Positions 1 through 9,022 of a DNA stretch of 64,000 nucleotides are shown here, one piece after another. Where the stretch lies: the NCBI GenBank assembly GCA_024696355.1, contig JAILGV010000013.1, forward strand, positions 1 through 64,000. Reading direction: 5' to 3'. The stretch comes from Solobacterium sp. Its GTDB lineage: Bacteria; Bacillota_I; Bacilli_A; Erysipelotrichales; Erysipelotrichaceae. Numbering within the stretch: the stretch's first letter is position 1; each line of letters opens with the position of its first letter. Made by a program: the position numbers and the translations under genes. The notes beneath the pieces were generated by a model. That model was not told where the DNA came from and did not search any database. It saw only the letters and a program-made list of their open reading frames with translations.

Positions 1-166
1 CTGGCTTTGAACCGTCTTCACGCCGGCAATTTCATATATGCCTGCAGGGCGGAGAATACTGCGAGCACTGCCCTGTGCAGGTCTTTCGGTTTCCGGCTTG
101 TATCTTCCGGAGAAACCGAATGGCCGGACGGAAACAGATATATTCTCAATACATACATGCTCAGAT

Positions 167-190
167 AAAAAGGCACACATGTGCCTTTAT
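167..190 (-). terminator. Terminator of the C26 hydrolase gene
   Basis: Seen: an 8-bp perfect stem, AAAGGCAC/GTGCCTTT with loop ACAT, overlaps the stop codon of the minus-strand gene. On that strand it is followed by a T-rich stretch (TTTTTATC). Inferred to be a rho-independent terminator. The first 160 bases of the window hold no gene I can support. Confidence 0.7.
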
Positions 191-921
191 TTCTGTGCTG
201 CGTATTTTTCGGCTTCCTGAACAAATCTTTCGAAGAGCCTGTGCATCGGATGACCGCTGATATCAACGAAGCTTTCAGGGTGCCACTGTACGGTGAGAAG
301 GTAAGGATAATCGGCTGCCTCGGCAGCTTCGATCGTTCCGTCGGATGCCTGTGCTGTAATTCTCAGACAGTCAGCCGGTTTTTTTATGGCCTGATGATGG
401 AAACTGTTGACCATGATTTCATCACCGAGGATCTCATGGAGCAGGGTGCCGGGCCAGATGGAAACCTTATGGCTGACAGCTGCCCTGCCCATTTCAACCT
501 GGCGGTGCCGGAAGGTTTCCGGTGACTGCAGGGACATATCCTGCCAGAGTGTTCCGCCCAGGGCAACGTTGATGATCTGATGTCCGCGGCAGATTCCGAA
601 GACGGGTTTTTTCAGTTTCATGACTTCTCTGATCAGTGCGATCTCGAATCGATCGAAAGTCATATTCGTTGTTTCGAGCAGGGGATGAGGCTCCTCGTTG
701 TAGAGAAGCGGATTAACGTCAATTCCTCCCGGCACGAGAAGACCGTCGATCATTTCCGCATACTTTCTGATGGAATCTTCATCGGCAGTAAAGGGAAGAA
801 TGACCGCAGTACCGCCGGCCCTGAATACGGAACTGATATAGGTGTCGCTGACAGTGTGGGTCATCATTGCGTATTTTCCCGTCAGATCGGGATGGGATGT
901 TGCTCCGATAATAGCAGTCAT
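187..921 (-). CDS. Class I glutamine amidotransferase-like gamma-glutamyl hydrolase (peptidase C26)
   Basis: Probable cytosolic hydrolase of gamma-glutamyl amides (PuuD family: gamma-glutamyl-GABA hydrolase and relatives). The 244 residues match the family length. Seen: the nucleophile elbow GICRGHQ (Cys near residue 110) and a C-terminal QWHPE carrying the catalytic His and Glu. An early GLLVPGGIDVNP segment is typical of the family. It is transcribed alone and divergently from the glycosyltransferase. Its ATG has no Shine-Dalgarno of its own; instead it abuts the stop of a short upstream ORF (923-970) that has one, suggesting translational coupling. The exact substrate cannot be read from sequence. 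Confidence 0.85.
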   Translation of the reverse strand: MTAIIGATSHPDLTGKYAMMTHTVSDTYISSVFRAGGTAVILPFTADEDSIRKYAEMIDGLLVPGGIDVNPLLYNEEPHPLLETTNMTFDRFEIALIREVMKLKKPVFGICRGHQIINVALGGTLWQDMSLQSPETFRHRQVEMGRAAVSHKVSIWPGTLLHEILGDEIMVNSFHHQAIKKPADCLRITAQASDGTIEAAEAADYPYLLTVQWHPESFVDISGHPMHRLFERFVQEAEKYAAQK

Positions 922-922
922 T

Positions 923-970
923 TTACTGGTACATGCTGACCGTACTTACAAAGATCAGTACAGTCTGCAT
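923..970 (-). CDS. 15-codon upstream ORF coupled to the C26 gene
   Basis: Seen: on the minus strand AAAGGAG lies 2 nt before an ATG opening the peptide MQTVLIFVSTVSMYQ, whose TAA sits one base before the ATG of the downstream hydrolase (TAAAATG). It is out of frame with that gene. Inferred: a leader peptide or translational-coupling ORF, because it carries the only good ribosome site of the transcript. There is no proof that the peptide itself matters. Confidence 0.45.
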   Translation of the reverse strand: MQTVLIFVSTVSMYQ

Positions 971-1176
971 TTCTCCTTTCCTTCCGGATTGGATGCCGGC
1001 CCGGACCACCGGTCGGACAGAGACCGCAGATGTGCACGTGTCTGTCCGGATTTTATGGCGGAATATCTGCTGTTTTTAAAATGATCCGTGATCCCGGCAA
1101 ACCGCCTGCCGCCCGGTGAATCAGATTCCGGGTATTGAAAACAGCGAAGCGGCTTCTTCGGAAATCAATAAACATT

Positions 1177-1204
1177 ATTATACACGTTTCCTGCCGGCGA
1201 TCAA
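1177..1204 (-). promoter_or_regulatory. Predicted promoter of the C26 hydrolase transcript
   Basis: Seen on the minus strand: TTGATC (1199-1204), a 16-base spacer and TATAAT (1177-1182). It faces the hydrolase and lies about 250 bases upstream of its start codon. Confidence 0.55.
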
Positions 1205-1432
1205 AAACAGCACCTCTTACCTGCGGTATCCGGGAAATCATGTGCCGGGCATAAGATGCACCGGTCTGCAGTTCCTGAACAGGGAGACGGCTTTGTGCTT
1301 CATCTGAAAGAAAAAAGCGTTATTTCCGCCGGATTTGATTTTCCGTCATGCGGACACGGTTAAAACCTACAGCATCGGATTCATATGAACAGATGAAAAA
1401 ATAAACAAAATTTCGAACAAAAGTCAAAAAAA

Positions 1433-1461
1433 TTGAAACAAACGCAATGAAGTGCTATTTT
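1433..1461 (+). promoter_or_regulatory. Predicted promoter of the glycosyltransferase gene
   Basis: Seen: TTGAAA, a 17-base spacer and TATTTT, in AT-rich DNA about 100 bases upstream of the coding region. Sigma-A type by consensus match. Confidence 0.55.
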
Positions 1462-1565
1462 ATTATGTAGAAAGAAGGATATTGATAATCGCTGTTCTGT
1501 GTCATTCATACTGATTTTTGTCAGTATTCCGGTCAATCAGAAAAGATTTCAATCATCAGTGTTTT

Positions 1566-2585
1566 ATGGAAGAGCCAAAAGTTTTAATAATCAGCGCTTT
1601 ATGGAATTCGGAAAAGTATATCGGTGAAGAACTGGAAAGCGTAATTAACCAGACGTATGCGAACTGGGAGCTGATGCTGGCAGATGATAATGCAAATGAA
1701 GCGACCATGAAGATCATCCGTGAGTTTATGGCAAGGGATCCCCGGATTCTTTTGATGGGAAATGATACGGGAAGACACGGATCCCACGGCAATAACCGCA
1801 ATCTTATCATTAACGCTGATACGAAAAATGATTCCTATGACTATTATGCTTTTCTTGATAACGACGATGTCTGGAAACCGGATAAACTTGAGTCTTATGT
1901 CAGAAAAGCAGAGGAAGTCAGAAGGGAAAAAGGAGCGGACAAACCGATATGCTTCACCTGCAATATGGAAATCATCGATGATCAGGGGAATTTGAAAGAC
2001 CCGGATTTTGCGTCTACGTACCAGTATGAGATCAAACATCCGATGGATTCTTTTTTCACCCACAGAGTTTTCGGCTGCAATCTCTTCGTGGACAGGCAGG
2101 TGTTTCTTGCACTCCGCAGCATGATGAGCGATCCTGATTTCCCCGAAACGATTTCCTATGATAATTTTGCATATCAGACAGCTGCTGCTCTCGATGCGGA
2201 TCTGTCTTTTATGCCAAAAGTGCTGATGTCCTACAGAAGGCACGGAGAGAATACAACAAAAGGCGCAGTATATAAAACAAATGCGAATTATATTCTCAGA
2301 ATGGCACTGCAGGCCGGCACTGTCATTCACAACAATGCTTATATCGCCAGGGACAGCATTGACTCGATTGACTACATACTCAAACTGAAACTTTCCGATG
2401 AAAAGAGGAAGGAAGTGCTTGAAATCCGGAAAGCTCTTGAGAAGGGCGGAATCTATGCGATGAGAATCTGGCATAAATATCATGTTAACTGCGGCAACGC
2501 AATCCGTACTGCAGCGAACTGGCTGAGTCTGTGCCTCGGTCTGGAAAGAAAATATATGAACCGGGAAAAATACCCCGAACTGTAA
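1566..2585 (+). CDS. Family 2 glycosyltransferase
   Basis: Transfers a sugar from a nucleotide-sugar donor, probably to a cell-surface polysaccharide or lipid; the acceptor is unknown. Seen: a GT-A fold start (PKVLIISALWNSEKYI...SVINQTYANWELML), then the DxD-like metal/nucleotide site DNDDVW near residue 100. The C-terminal half continues without a membrane segment (339 aa from this start). An upstream in-frame TTG at 1518 would add 16 residues. I chose the ATG because GT2 proteins begin just before the first beta strand, although neither start has a clear ribosome site. Monocistronic, followed by a strong terminator. Confidence 0.85.
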   Translation: MEEPKVLIISALWNSEKYIGEELESVINQTYANWELMLADDNANEATMKIIREFMARDPRILLMGNDTGRHGSHGNNRNLIINADTKNDSYDYYAFLDNDDVWKPDKLESYVRKAEEVRREKGADKPICFTCNMEIIDDQGNLKDPDFASTYQYEIKHPMDSFFTHRVFGCNLFVDRQVFLALRSMMSDPDFPETISYDNFAYQTAAALDADLSFMPKVLMSYRRHGENTTKGAVYKTNANYILRMALQAGTVIHNNAYIARDSIDSIDYILKLKLSDEKRKEVLEIRKALEKGGIYAMRIWHKYHVNCGNAIRTAANWLSLCLGLERKYMNREKYPEL

Positions 2586-2617
2586 TCACCCGTCTCGGAG
2601 AATATCGGAAAAACAGT

Positions 2618-2669
2618 CTGCGGAACAATTGCGGTCAGAAAACCGCACTGCTGTTCTGCAGATTTTTTT
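2618..2669 (+). terminator. Terminator after the glycosyltransferase gene
   Basis: A compound hairpin: outer stem TGCGGAACA/TGTTCTGCA (one G-U), inner stem GCGGT/ACCGC, followed by a run of seven T. Confidence 0.75.
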
Positions 2670-2809
2670 GATTGTATCCTGTGACAGATGCATTGTCAGG
2701 GAGGTATGATAGTTATAATCCGGTGAGGGTACAAAAACAGCGGATAACTGACCGGACGGCATGTTCTGAAGGCATCTGTCCGGAATGGCATATTGAAGAG
2801 GGGGTAATT

Positions 2810-4162
2810 ATGGAACAGAAAGAAAACAAAATGGGGGTAATGCCCGTAAAGCGGCTGATCATATCAATGTCACTGCCGATGATGATCTCAATGCTTGTAC
2901 AGGCTTTATATAATGTCGTGGACAGCATATTTGTTGCCCAGCTGAACGAAAATGCGCTGACTGCGGTAACACTGGTGTTCCCGCTTCAGTCGCTGATGAT
3001 TTCTCTCGGTTCGGGCACCGGGGTCGGTGTAAATGCACTGCTTTCCAAATCGCTGGGAGAAAAAAGATTCGACCGTTCGGATGACGCCGCAAATACAGCA
3101 CTTCTTCTGACATTTCTGAATTTTGTCCTGTTCCTGCTGATCGGTCTGTTTGCGGCAGGTCCGTTTATCGCTGCCCAGACATCCAACAGCGAGATTGTCT
3201 CGATGGGCCGGACATATCTGTCAATTGTCACGATATTCTCGTTCGGTCTGTTTTTCCAGATGACATTTGAGCGTCTTCTTCAGTCCACGGGTCTGACTGT
3301 CTATTCCATGATTTCCCAGGCAACCGGTGCCGTGATCAATATCATTCTTGATCCGATTCTGATTTTCGGCTATTTCGGACTGCCGCGGATGGGCGTTGCG
3401 GGTGCTGCATACGCAACTGTCATCGGACAGTGCATAGCTGCAGTTCTCGGACTGATCATGAACCTGAAGAAGAACAGGGAAATTCATTTCTCGTTCGACA
3501 GGATTCTCCATCCGAAATGGAACATTGTAAGAAGAATTTACAATGTCGGTGTTCCGTCTATTCTCATGATGTCAATCGGATCGGTAATGTCATATATGCT
3601 GAACAGAATCCTCATCGGATTCTCTTCTACGGCGACGGCTGTATTCGGTGTTTACTTCAAGCTTCAGAGTTTCTTCTTCATGCCTGTATTCGGACTTAAC
3701 AACGGTCTGATTCCGGTGCTGTCATTCAACTACGGAGCCAGAAACAAGGAAAGAATCGGTGAGGCGCTGCGTTTCTCAATGACACTGGCTGTCACAATTA
3801 TGGTGATCGGCACGGTGATCATGCAGACGATTCCCGAAACACTGCTCGGACTGTTCAATGCTTCACCCGAAATGCTCAGGATCGGCATCCCCGCACTGCG
3901 CATTATTTCCATCCAGTTCCCGGTGGCCGGTGCCAGCATAGCCATGGGTTCCATCTTCCAGGCATTCTCAAAGAGTGTATATTCACTGATCATTTCGATC
4001 GGAAGACAGCTTGTCATTCTGATACCTGCGGCATACCTTCTTTCCCTGACGGGTGCAGTTACGAATGTCTGGTGGGCATTTCCGATTGCTGAGGCAGTAT
4101 CGCTGATGCTGTCGCTGTACTTCTTCCGGAAACTGTATAAATCTGTCATTGAAAACCTTTAG
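2810..4162 (+). CDS. MATE family multidrug/cation efflux transporter
   Basis: Polytopic inner-membrane exporter of the multi-antimicrobial extrusion family, normally driven by Na+ or H+ exchange. The 450 residues and about 12 hydrophobic segments match the family. Characteristic stretches include an N-terminal LIISMSLPMMISMLVQALYNVVDSIFV-like helix (residues about 20-45) and repeated GAVINIILDP and GVGVNALLSKSLG segments. I chose the ATG at 2810 because GAGGGG lies just upstream; the longer reading frame begins 138 bases earlier with a non-MATE sequence. It stands alone between two terminators. The substrate is not deducible. A second MATE gene lies at 61148. Confidence 0.88.
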   Translation: MEQKENKMGVMPVKRLIISMSLPMMISMLVQALYNVVDSIFVAQLNENALTAVTLVFPLQSLMISLGSGTGVGVNALLSKSLGEKRFDRSDDAANTALLLTFLNFVLFLLIGLFAAGPFIAAQTSNSEIVSMGRTYLSIVTIFSFGLFFQMTFERLLQSTGLTVYSMISQATGAVINIILDPILIFGYFGLPRMGVAGAAYATVIGQCIAAVLGLIMNLKKNREIHFSFDRILHPKWNIVRRIYNVGVPSILMMSIGSVMSYMLNRILIGFSSTATAVFGVYFKLQSFFFMPVFGLNNGLIPVLSFNYGARNKERIGEALRFSMTLAVTIMVIGTVIMQTIPETLLGLFNASPEMLRIGIPALRIISIQFPVAGASIAMGSIFQAFSKSVYSLIISIGRQLVILIPAAYLLSLTGAVTNVWWAFPIAEAVSLMLSLYFFRKLYKSVIENL

Positions 4163-4163
4163 G

Positions 4164-4190
4164 AAGCTGTCGCATGACAGCTTTTCTTTA
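4164..4190 (+). terminator. Terminator after the first MATE gene
   Basis: An 8-bp stem AAGCTGTC/GACAGCTT with a GCAT loop, followed by TTCTTTAT. Confidence 0.75.
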
Positions 4191-4310
4191 TATCCTCCGG
4201 TGCAGACATGTGTCCGGCAGATTCAGACCGTGCGTGATAAAGAAAATTGTGCCTTATCGTGTCATTCATATATGATTTCTGATATGATATACAGGCTTGT
4301 GTGAAAGATT

Positions 4311-6134
4311 ATGAAAAAAGAACAGTTTGATTCAAGATCAGGGATGATCGTATATTTTCTCAGGGGCAGCAAAAGATATTTCGGTTTTGCGCTGTTTTTT
4401 GCATGCATGACATCTCTGCTGGAACTGCTGAATCCGAAAATCATCGGATACACTGTAGACTCTGTGATTGATCAGCAGGGAAGCAGGCTTCCGGCTGTGG
4501 TCAATGCACTTGTCGAAAAGGCCGGAGGGGCTGCCTACTTCAGGACGCATCTGGGCGTGATTGCCCTGGCTGTGGTCTGTGTTGCACTGCTTGCGGCACT
4601 CTGCCGTTTCCTTTTTCAGCTGAATAACGCAAAAGGGGCGGAGACGCTTGTGGAGAGAATGCGGAACAGTCTGTTTGAGCATATCATCCGTCTGCCCAGC
4701 CAGTGGCACAGCGAAAATCATACAGGTGATATTATTCAGAGATGCACCTCTGACGTGGAACAGGTCAAGATGTTCGTTGCCGAAATGCTGACGGCGCTGT
4801 TCAGGATTACACTCCTGATTACGCTTGCTGTTTATTTCATGGTGTCCATTCATCCGCGTCTTGCCATGGCATCCTGTGCGTTCTTTGTTGTTATCATCAC
4901 CTACAGCATCATTTTCCACAGGATGATCGGTTCTTCCTTCCGCAAAGCGGATGAGGAAGAGGGAAGACTCTCATCAATCGCACAGGAAAATCTGACCGGG
5001 GTCAGGGTTGTACGTGCCTTCGGACGTGAGGCTTATGAGCGTCAGCGCTTTGAAAAACAGAATAACATTTATACGGACCACTGGATCTATCTGATGAAGC
5101 TCCTGGGTGCGTTCTGGACTTCAGGTGATCTGATTTCATGGCTGCAGATCCTGACGGTTCTGTGTTACGGTTCGTGGCTCTGCGTGCACGGACAGCTGAC
5201 GGCAGGGGACTTCATTGCCTTTATTGCCTACAACAGCATGCTGACGTGGCCGGTGAGACTGCTCGGAAGAGTGATCGCATCACTTTCAAGAGCGAATATT
5301 GCGATTGACCGTCTCAGATACATTATGAATGCGGAAACCGAACAGGAAACGGGTGAACTGACACCTGATATGCACGGGGATATCTGCTTTGATCATGTCT
5401 CATATCAGTATGAGAATTCATCCGCAGGCATTCTGCATGATGTTACCTTTACCGTAAAAGCAGGCAGTACCGTGGGAATTCTTGGCGCAACGGGCAGCGG
5501 AAAGAGCACGCTGATGAATCTGCTTGACAGACTGTATGTACTTCCCGAAGACGGCGGAAGGATTACCGTCGGCGGGGTTGATATCAATGACATCAAGAGT
5601 GACTGGCTGCGGGGAAACATCGGCATGGTTCTGCAGGAACCGTATCTGTTTTCCAGAACCCTTTCGGAAAATATCGGCATTGCCGGTCATGTTTCCGATA
5701 TGAAGCAGATCAGGGAGGCGGCGCGCATTGCGTCTCTCGATGAATCCGTCAGTCATTTTACGGAAGGCTACAACACTTATGTCGGTGAGCGCGGCGTGAC
5801 GCTTTCCGGCGGTCAGAAGCAGCGTACGGCGATTGCCCAGATGCTTGTCAGAAAGCCGCCGATCATGGTGTTTGATGATTCTCTCTCCGCGGTTGATGCG
5901 GAAACTGATGCGAAGATCCGCAATGCGTTAAAGAAGAATGTCAGCGGATCCACGGTGATTCTGATCGCGCACCGTATTACCACGCTGATGTCGGCTGATC
6001 ATATCATCGTCCTTGACAAAGGAAGAATTGCCGAGGAGGGAACACATGACGAGCTGATTGAAAAGAACGGTATTTACCGGAAGATTTACGACCTGCAGGT
6101 ATCGCAGGGAGAACTCGGGGAGGCAGCAATATGA
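4311..6134 (+). CDS. ABC exporter half-transporter, degenerate-site subunit
   Basis: Fused six-helix membrane domain (about residues 15-320) plus ATP-binding domain (about 345-590), 607 aa. Seen: Walker A GATGSGKS, signature LSGGQKQRT and Walker B IMVFDD, in which the usual catalytic Glu after the Walker B Asp is Asp. In heterodimeric exporters such as BmrCD or TM287/288, that substitution marks the subunit contributing the Walker motifs of the non-catalytic site. It overlaps the next ABC gene by 4 bases (ATGA), so the two are co-translated and very likely form a heterodimer. The substrate is unknown (drug, lipid or peptide). Confidence 0.88.
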   Translation: MKKEQFDSRSGMIVYFLRGSKRYFGFALFFACMTSLLELLNPKIIGYTVDSVIDQQGSRLPAVVNALVEKAGGAAYFRTHLGVIALAVVCVALLAALCRFLFQLNNAKGAETLVERMRNSLFEHIIRLPSQWHSENHTGDIIQRCTSDVEQVKMFVAEMLTALFRITLLITLAVYFMVSIHPRLAMASCAFFVVIITYSIIFHRMIGSSFRKADEEEGRLSSIAQENLTGVRVVRAFGREAYERQRFEKQNNIYTDHWIYLMKLLGAFWTSGDLISWLQILTVLCYGSWLCVHGQLTAGDFIAFIAYNSMLTWPVRLLGRVIASLSRANIAIDRLRYIMNAETEQETGELTPDMHGDICFDHVSYQYENSSAGILHDVTFTVKAGSTVGILGATGSGKSTLMNLLDRLYVLPEDGGRITVGGVDINDIKSDWLRGNIGMVLQEPYLFSRTLSENIGIAGHVSDMKQIREAARIASLDESVSHFTEGYNTYVGERGVTLSGGQKQRTAIAQMLVRKPPIMVFDDSLSAVDAETDAKIRNALKKNVSGSTVILIAHRITTLMSADHIIVLDKGRIAEEGTHDELIEKNGIYRKIYDLQVSQGELGEAAI

Positions 6135-7948
6135 ACGAAAAAACATCACTGCCGCTTTACGGAATACCGAAGATCCTGCCGTATGTGAAGCCGTACCGGA
6201 AAACCATTGTCATCATGATTCTGATGGGCATTGCCGTGTCGGTATTTGATGCGGTTTATCCTCTGTTCAATCAGTATGCACTGAATCACTTCGTCGCACT
6301 GAAGACACTTGATACCCTGCCGCAGTTTATCGGGCTGTACCTGCTCTGTCTTGTTACGCAGGTAACGCTCAACTATACCAGTGTATATATCTGCGGAAAG
6401 ATCGAAATGCTGGTTGACAGAGACCTCCGCAATGCGTCGTTCAATCATATTCAGACACTGTCGTTTTCCTACTTTAACCAGAACAATGTCGGTTATGTCC
6501 ATGCCAGGATTATGAGCGATACGGGAAAGATCGGTGAACTGGTAGCCTGGAGAATGATGGATATCATATGGAACGGCTCCTATCTGATATTTGTGATTGC
6601 AGTAATGCTTGCCACAAATGCCAGGCTTGCAATGTATGTCCTGATCCTTGTGCCGTTTGCCGTAGTGCTGATCACATGGTTCCAGAAGCATCTGGTGGAG
6701 CTGAACAGAAAGATCAGGGAAATCAATTCCCGCATCACAGGCAATTTCAACGAGGGAATTACGGGTGTCCGGTCGATCAAGACGCTTGTAATCGAAGATA
6801 CGATCAACGGCGATTTCCGGAAGGATACCGCAGACATGAAGCGCACCAGCGTTCATGCAGTCAGATATTCCGGTGCATTTTCCGCTGTGATATCCCTGAT
6901 GGGTTCCCTGGCGCTTGCCATGGTTCTCTGGCAGGGCGGAAGGCTGACGATTGACGGGATCATTCAGATCGGAACACTGTCGGTATTCATGACGTATGCT
7001 CTGGGCATGATGGACCCGCTGCAGTCAGTCATCACGACACTGGCGTCCCTTGTATCCATTCAGGTTAACATCGAGCGGTTTACAAAACTGATGGAAACTG
7101 AATCAGATGTTGCGGATTCCGAAGAAGTGATTGAAAAATACGGCGATACGTTCCATCCGAAAAAGGAGAACTGGGAGGAACTGCACGGAGACGTTGAATT
7201 CCGTGATGTCAGCTTCCATTATCCGGACGGGGATGAGATGGTGCTCGAGCACTTCAACCTGAAGGTTCCCCAGGGAACAAATGTGGCTATCGTAGGTGAA
7301 ACAGGCGCGGGCAAAAGCACGCTTGTCAACCTGGTATGCCGCTTCTATGAACCCGTTGAGGGAGAAGTGCTGATTGACGGCAGAAATGCAAGAGAACGCT
7401 CACAGCTCTGGCTTCATTCCAATATCGGCTATGTCCTGCAGGCACCGCACCTGTTTTCGGGAACGGTCAGGGACAATCTGCGCTACGGTAATCCGGATGC
7501 CACGGATGAGCAGATCATGGAAGCTCTGAAGCTTGTTTCGGCGGACTTTGTCATAGGAAAGATGGACAAAGGACTGGACAGTGAAGTGGGTGAAGGCGGA
7601 GACAACCTTTCCACCGGTGAAAAACAGCTGCTCAGTTTTGCCAGGGCAATTCTGGCTGACCCCAGGATTCTGGTTCTGGATGAGGCAACGGCCTCAGTTG
7701 ATACACTGACGGAAAAGGCGATTCAGGATGCCATTGATATTGTGATCAAAGGCAGAACAAGCTTTGTGATCGCGCACCGGCTTTCTACGGTTGTGGATGC
7801 AGATGTAATTCTTGTGGTAAGCGACGGAAAAATCACCGAACGCGGAACACATAAGGAACTTATGAAGAAAAAGGGCAGTTATTATGCTCTCTATACAAGG
7901 CAGTTTGAAGAAATCGCTGCCGATATGGTGCAGCATACTGCGGCTTAA
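6131..7948 (+). CDS. ABC exporter half-transporter, catalytic-Glu subunit
   Basis: Partner of the preceding exporter gene: 605 aa, N-terminal six-helix domain and C-terminal nucleotide-binding domain. Seen: Walker A GETGAGKS, Walker B ILVLDEATASVD with the canonical catalytic Glu, and an H-loop (VIAHRLSTV). Its signature is LSTGEKQ rather than LSGGQ. A modified signature here plus an Asp-for-Glu change in the partner places both defects in the same composite site, as expected for one degenerate ATP site in a heterodimer. Followed by a large terminator. Confidence 0.88.
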   Translation: MNEKTSLPLYGIPKILPYVKPYRKTIVIMILMGIAVSVFDAVYPLFNQYALNHFVALKTLDTLPQFIGLYLLCLVTQVTLNYTSVYICGKIEMLVDRDLRNASFNHIQTLSFSYFNQNNVGYVHARIMSDTGKIGELVAWRMMDIIWNGSYLIFVIAVMLATNARLAMYVLILVPFAVVLITWFQKHLVELNRKIREINSRITGNFNEGITGVRSIKTLVIEDTINGDFRKDTADMKRTSVHAVRYSGAFSAVISLMGSLALAMVLWQGGRLTIDGIIQIGTLSVFMTYALGMMDPLQSVITTLASLVSIQVNIERFTKLMETESDVADSEEVIEKYGDTFHPKKENWEELHGDVEFRDVSFHYPDGDEMVLEHFNLKVPQGTNVAIVGETGAGKSTLVNLVCRFYEPVEGEVLIDGRNARERSQLWLHSNIGYVLQAPHLFSGTVRDNLRYGNPDATDEQIMEALKLVSADFVIGKMDKGLDSEVGEGGDNLSTGEKQLLSFARAILADPRILVLDEATASVDTLTEKAIQDAIDIVIKGRTSFVIAHRLSTVVDADVILVVSDGKITERGTHKELMKKKGSYYALYTRQFEEIAADMVQHTAA

Positions 7949-7949
7949 T

Positions 7950-8002
7950 GCGGAACTGTCCGGCTGATTCGGAAAAGATCGGCCGGAAGGTTCTGCTTTT
8001 TT
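7950..8002 (+). terminator. Terminator after the ABC exporter operon
   Basis: A long imperfect hairpin (GCGGAAC..TCCGGC against GCCGGAAGGTTCTGC), then six T. It begins 2 bases after the stop codon. Confidence 0.7.
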
Positions 8003-8089
8003 GATGATGAAAGAGATAAAACCGGTCCTGCAGAACTCATTTTGAAAAAAACATACTATGACAGCGCGGAATGAGATATTATTTGAAAT

Positions 8090-8947
8090 ATGAAAAACAA
8101 TGCAGAAATGAAACTGGCTTCGGCTGTGATTATATTCGGCACCATCAGTCTCTTTGTGCGCAGAATTGCGCTGACATCAGCTGAAATCGCGCTTTTCAGG
8201 GCAGTGCTCGCCGTCATTATGATCGGTGCTTATCTTCTTCTGACAAAGAATACCGGCGGTTTCCGCGGAATCGGCAGAAATCTGTTCTTTTTCCTGCTGT
8301 CGGGCGCGGCAATGGGCGTCAACTGGATTCTGCTGTTTGAAGCATACCGCTATACGACAGTATCCGCCGCAACACTCAGCTATTATTTTGCTCCGTCAAT
8401 TGTCATGGTGCTGTGTGCGGTGCTGTTCCATGAAAAAATGACAGCACGGCAGTGGTTCTGCTTTGCGATGTCAACGCTGGGTATTGTGATGATCACGGGA
8501 ACAGGGGATCTGAGCACCGGCAGTTCTCATCACAGGGGAATTATGTACGGACTCGGTGCTGCATGCCTGTATGCATTTGTGGTGATCCTGAACAAGATGA
8601 TCCGTGATACCGACGGAATTCACCGGACATTTCTGCAGTTTCTGGCAGCCGCGGCTGTCGTATTTCCTTATGTAATGGCAAAGGGGGGAATCAGCTTTGC
8701 GGCAGTGGATCTGACAGGCTGGCTGTGCCTTCTGACGATCGGGGCTGTTCATACCGGTATTGCCTACTGTCTGTATTTTTCGGCACTGAAGGAACTGCCG
8801 GGGCAGAAGACGGCAATTCTGAGCTATCTTGATCCGCTGACTGCTGTTCTGATATCCGTGCTGATACTCTCTGAACCGATGAGCCTGATCCAGGTGATCG
8901 GCGGTCTGCTGGTCCTCGGCTTTACATTGCTGAATGAACTGGCATGA
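8090..8947 (+). CDS. EamA/DMT-superfamily transporter
   Basis: Inner-membrane drug/metabolite transporter of 285 aa with ten predicted helices in two EamA repeats (about residues 5-135 and 150-283). These carry the family-typical LFRAVLAVIM and SVLILSEPMSLIQVIGGLLVLGFTLL endings. Substrate unknown (often amino acids or metabolites exported). There is no Shine-Dalgarno; a TATTAT hexamer lies 7 bases before the ATG, so the message may be leaderless. Ends at a bidirectional terminator shared with the opposing gene. Confidence 0.82.
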   Translation: MKNNAEMKLASAVIIFGTISLFVRRIALTSAEIALFRAVLAVIMIGAYLLLTKNTGGFRGIGRNLFFFLLSGAAMGVNWILLFEAYRYTTVSAATLSYYFAPSIVMVLCAVLFHEKMTARQWFCFAMSTLGIVMITGTGDLSTGSSHHRGIMYGLGAACLYAFVVILNKMIRDTDGIHRTFLQFLAAAAVVFPYVMAKGGISFAAVDLTGWLCLLTIGAVHTGIAYCLYFSALKELPGQKTAILSYLDPLTAVLISVLILSEPMSLIQVIGGLLVLGFTLLNELA

Positions 8948-8973
8948 TGAAGCACTGAAGCCTGATGCAAACC

Positions 8974-8997
8974 AAAAGCCGCAGTCTGCGGCTTTTT
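8974..8997. terminator. Bidirectional terminator between convergent genes
   Basis: A 10-bp perfect stem AAAAGCCGCA/TGCGGCTTTT with a 3-base loop, flanked by A and T runs so that it can act on both strands. Confidence 0.8.
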
Positions 8998-9022
8998 CAG
9001 TATCTGAATGAATTTCCGGAGA

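Larger units (their letters stand above)
922..1432. other. Long intergenic region with a structured minus-strand leader
   Basis: There is no gene here apart from the 15-codon ORF. On the minus strand a good promoter (1177-1204) predicts about 250 nt of untranslated leader before the C26 gene. This leader contains GC-rich inverted repeats, for example CGGACAGA (1014-1021) with TCTGTCCG (1041-1048), and a CCGGG-rich stretch around 1092-1132. I do not recognise any known riboswitch consensus. The remainder (1205-1432) shows no feature that I can support. Confidence 0.4.

Noticed and set aside
1-160. Gene fragment at the left edge
   Set aside because: Short frames on both strands lack ribosome sites and family features; no support for a coding region.
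1599-2483. 294-codon antisense frame opposite the glycosyltransferase
   Set aside because: Composition is Ile/Ser/Arg-rich nonsense and the sense gene is a clear GT2 enzyme.
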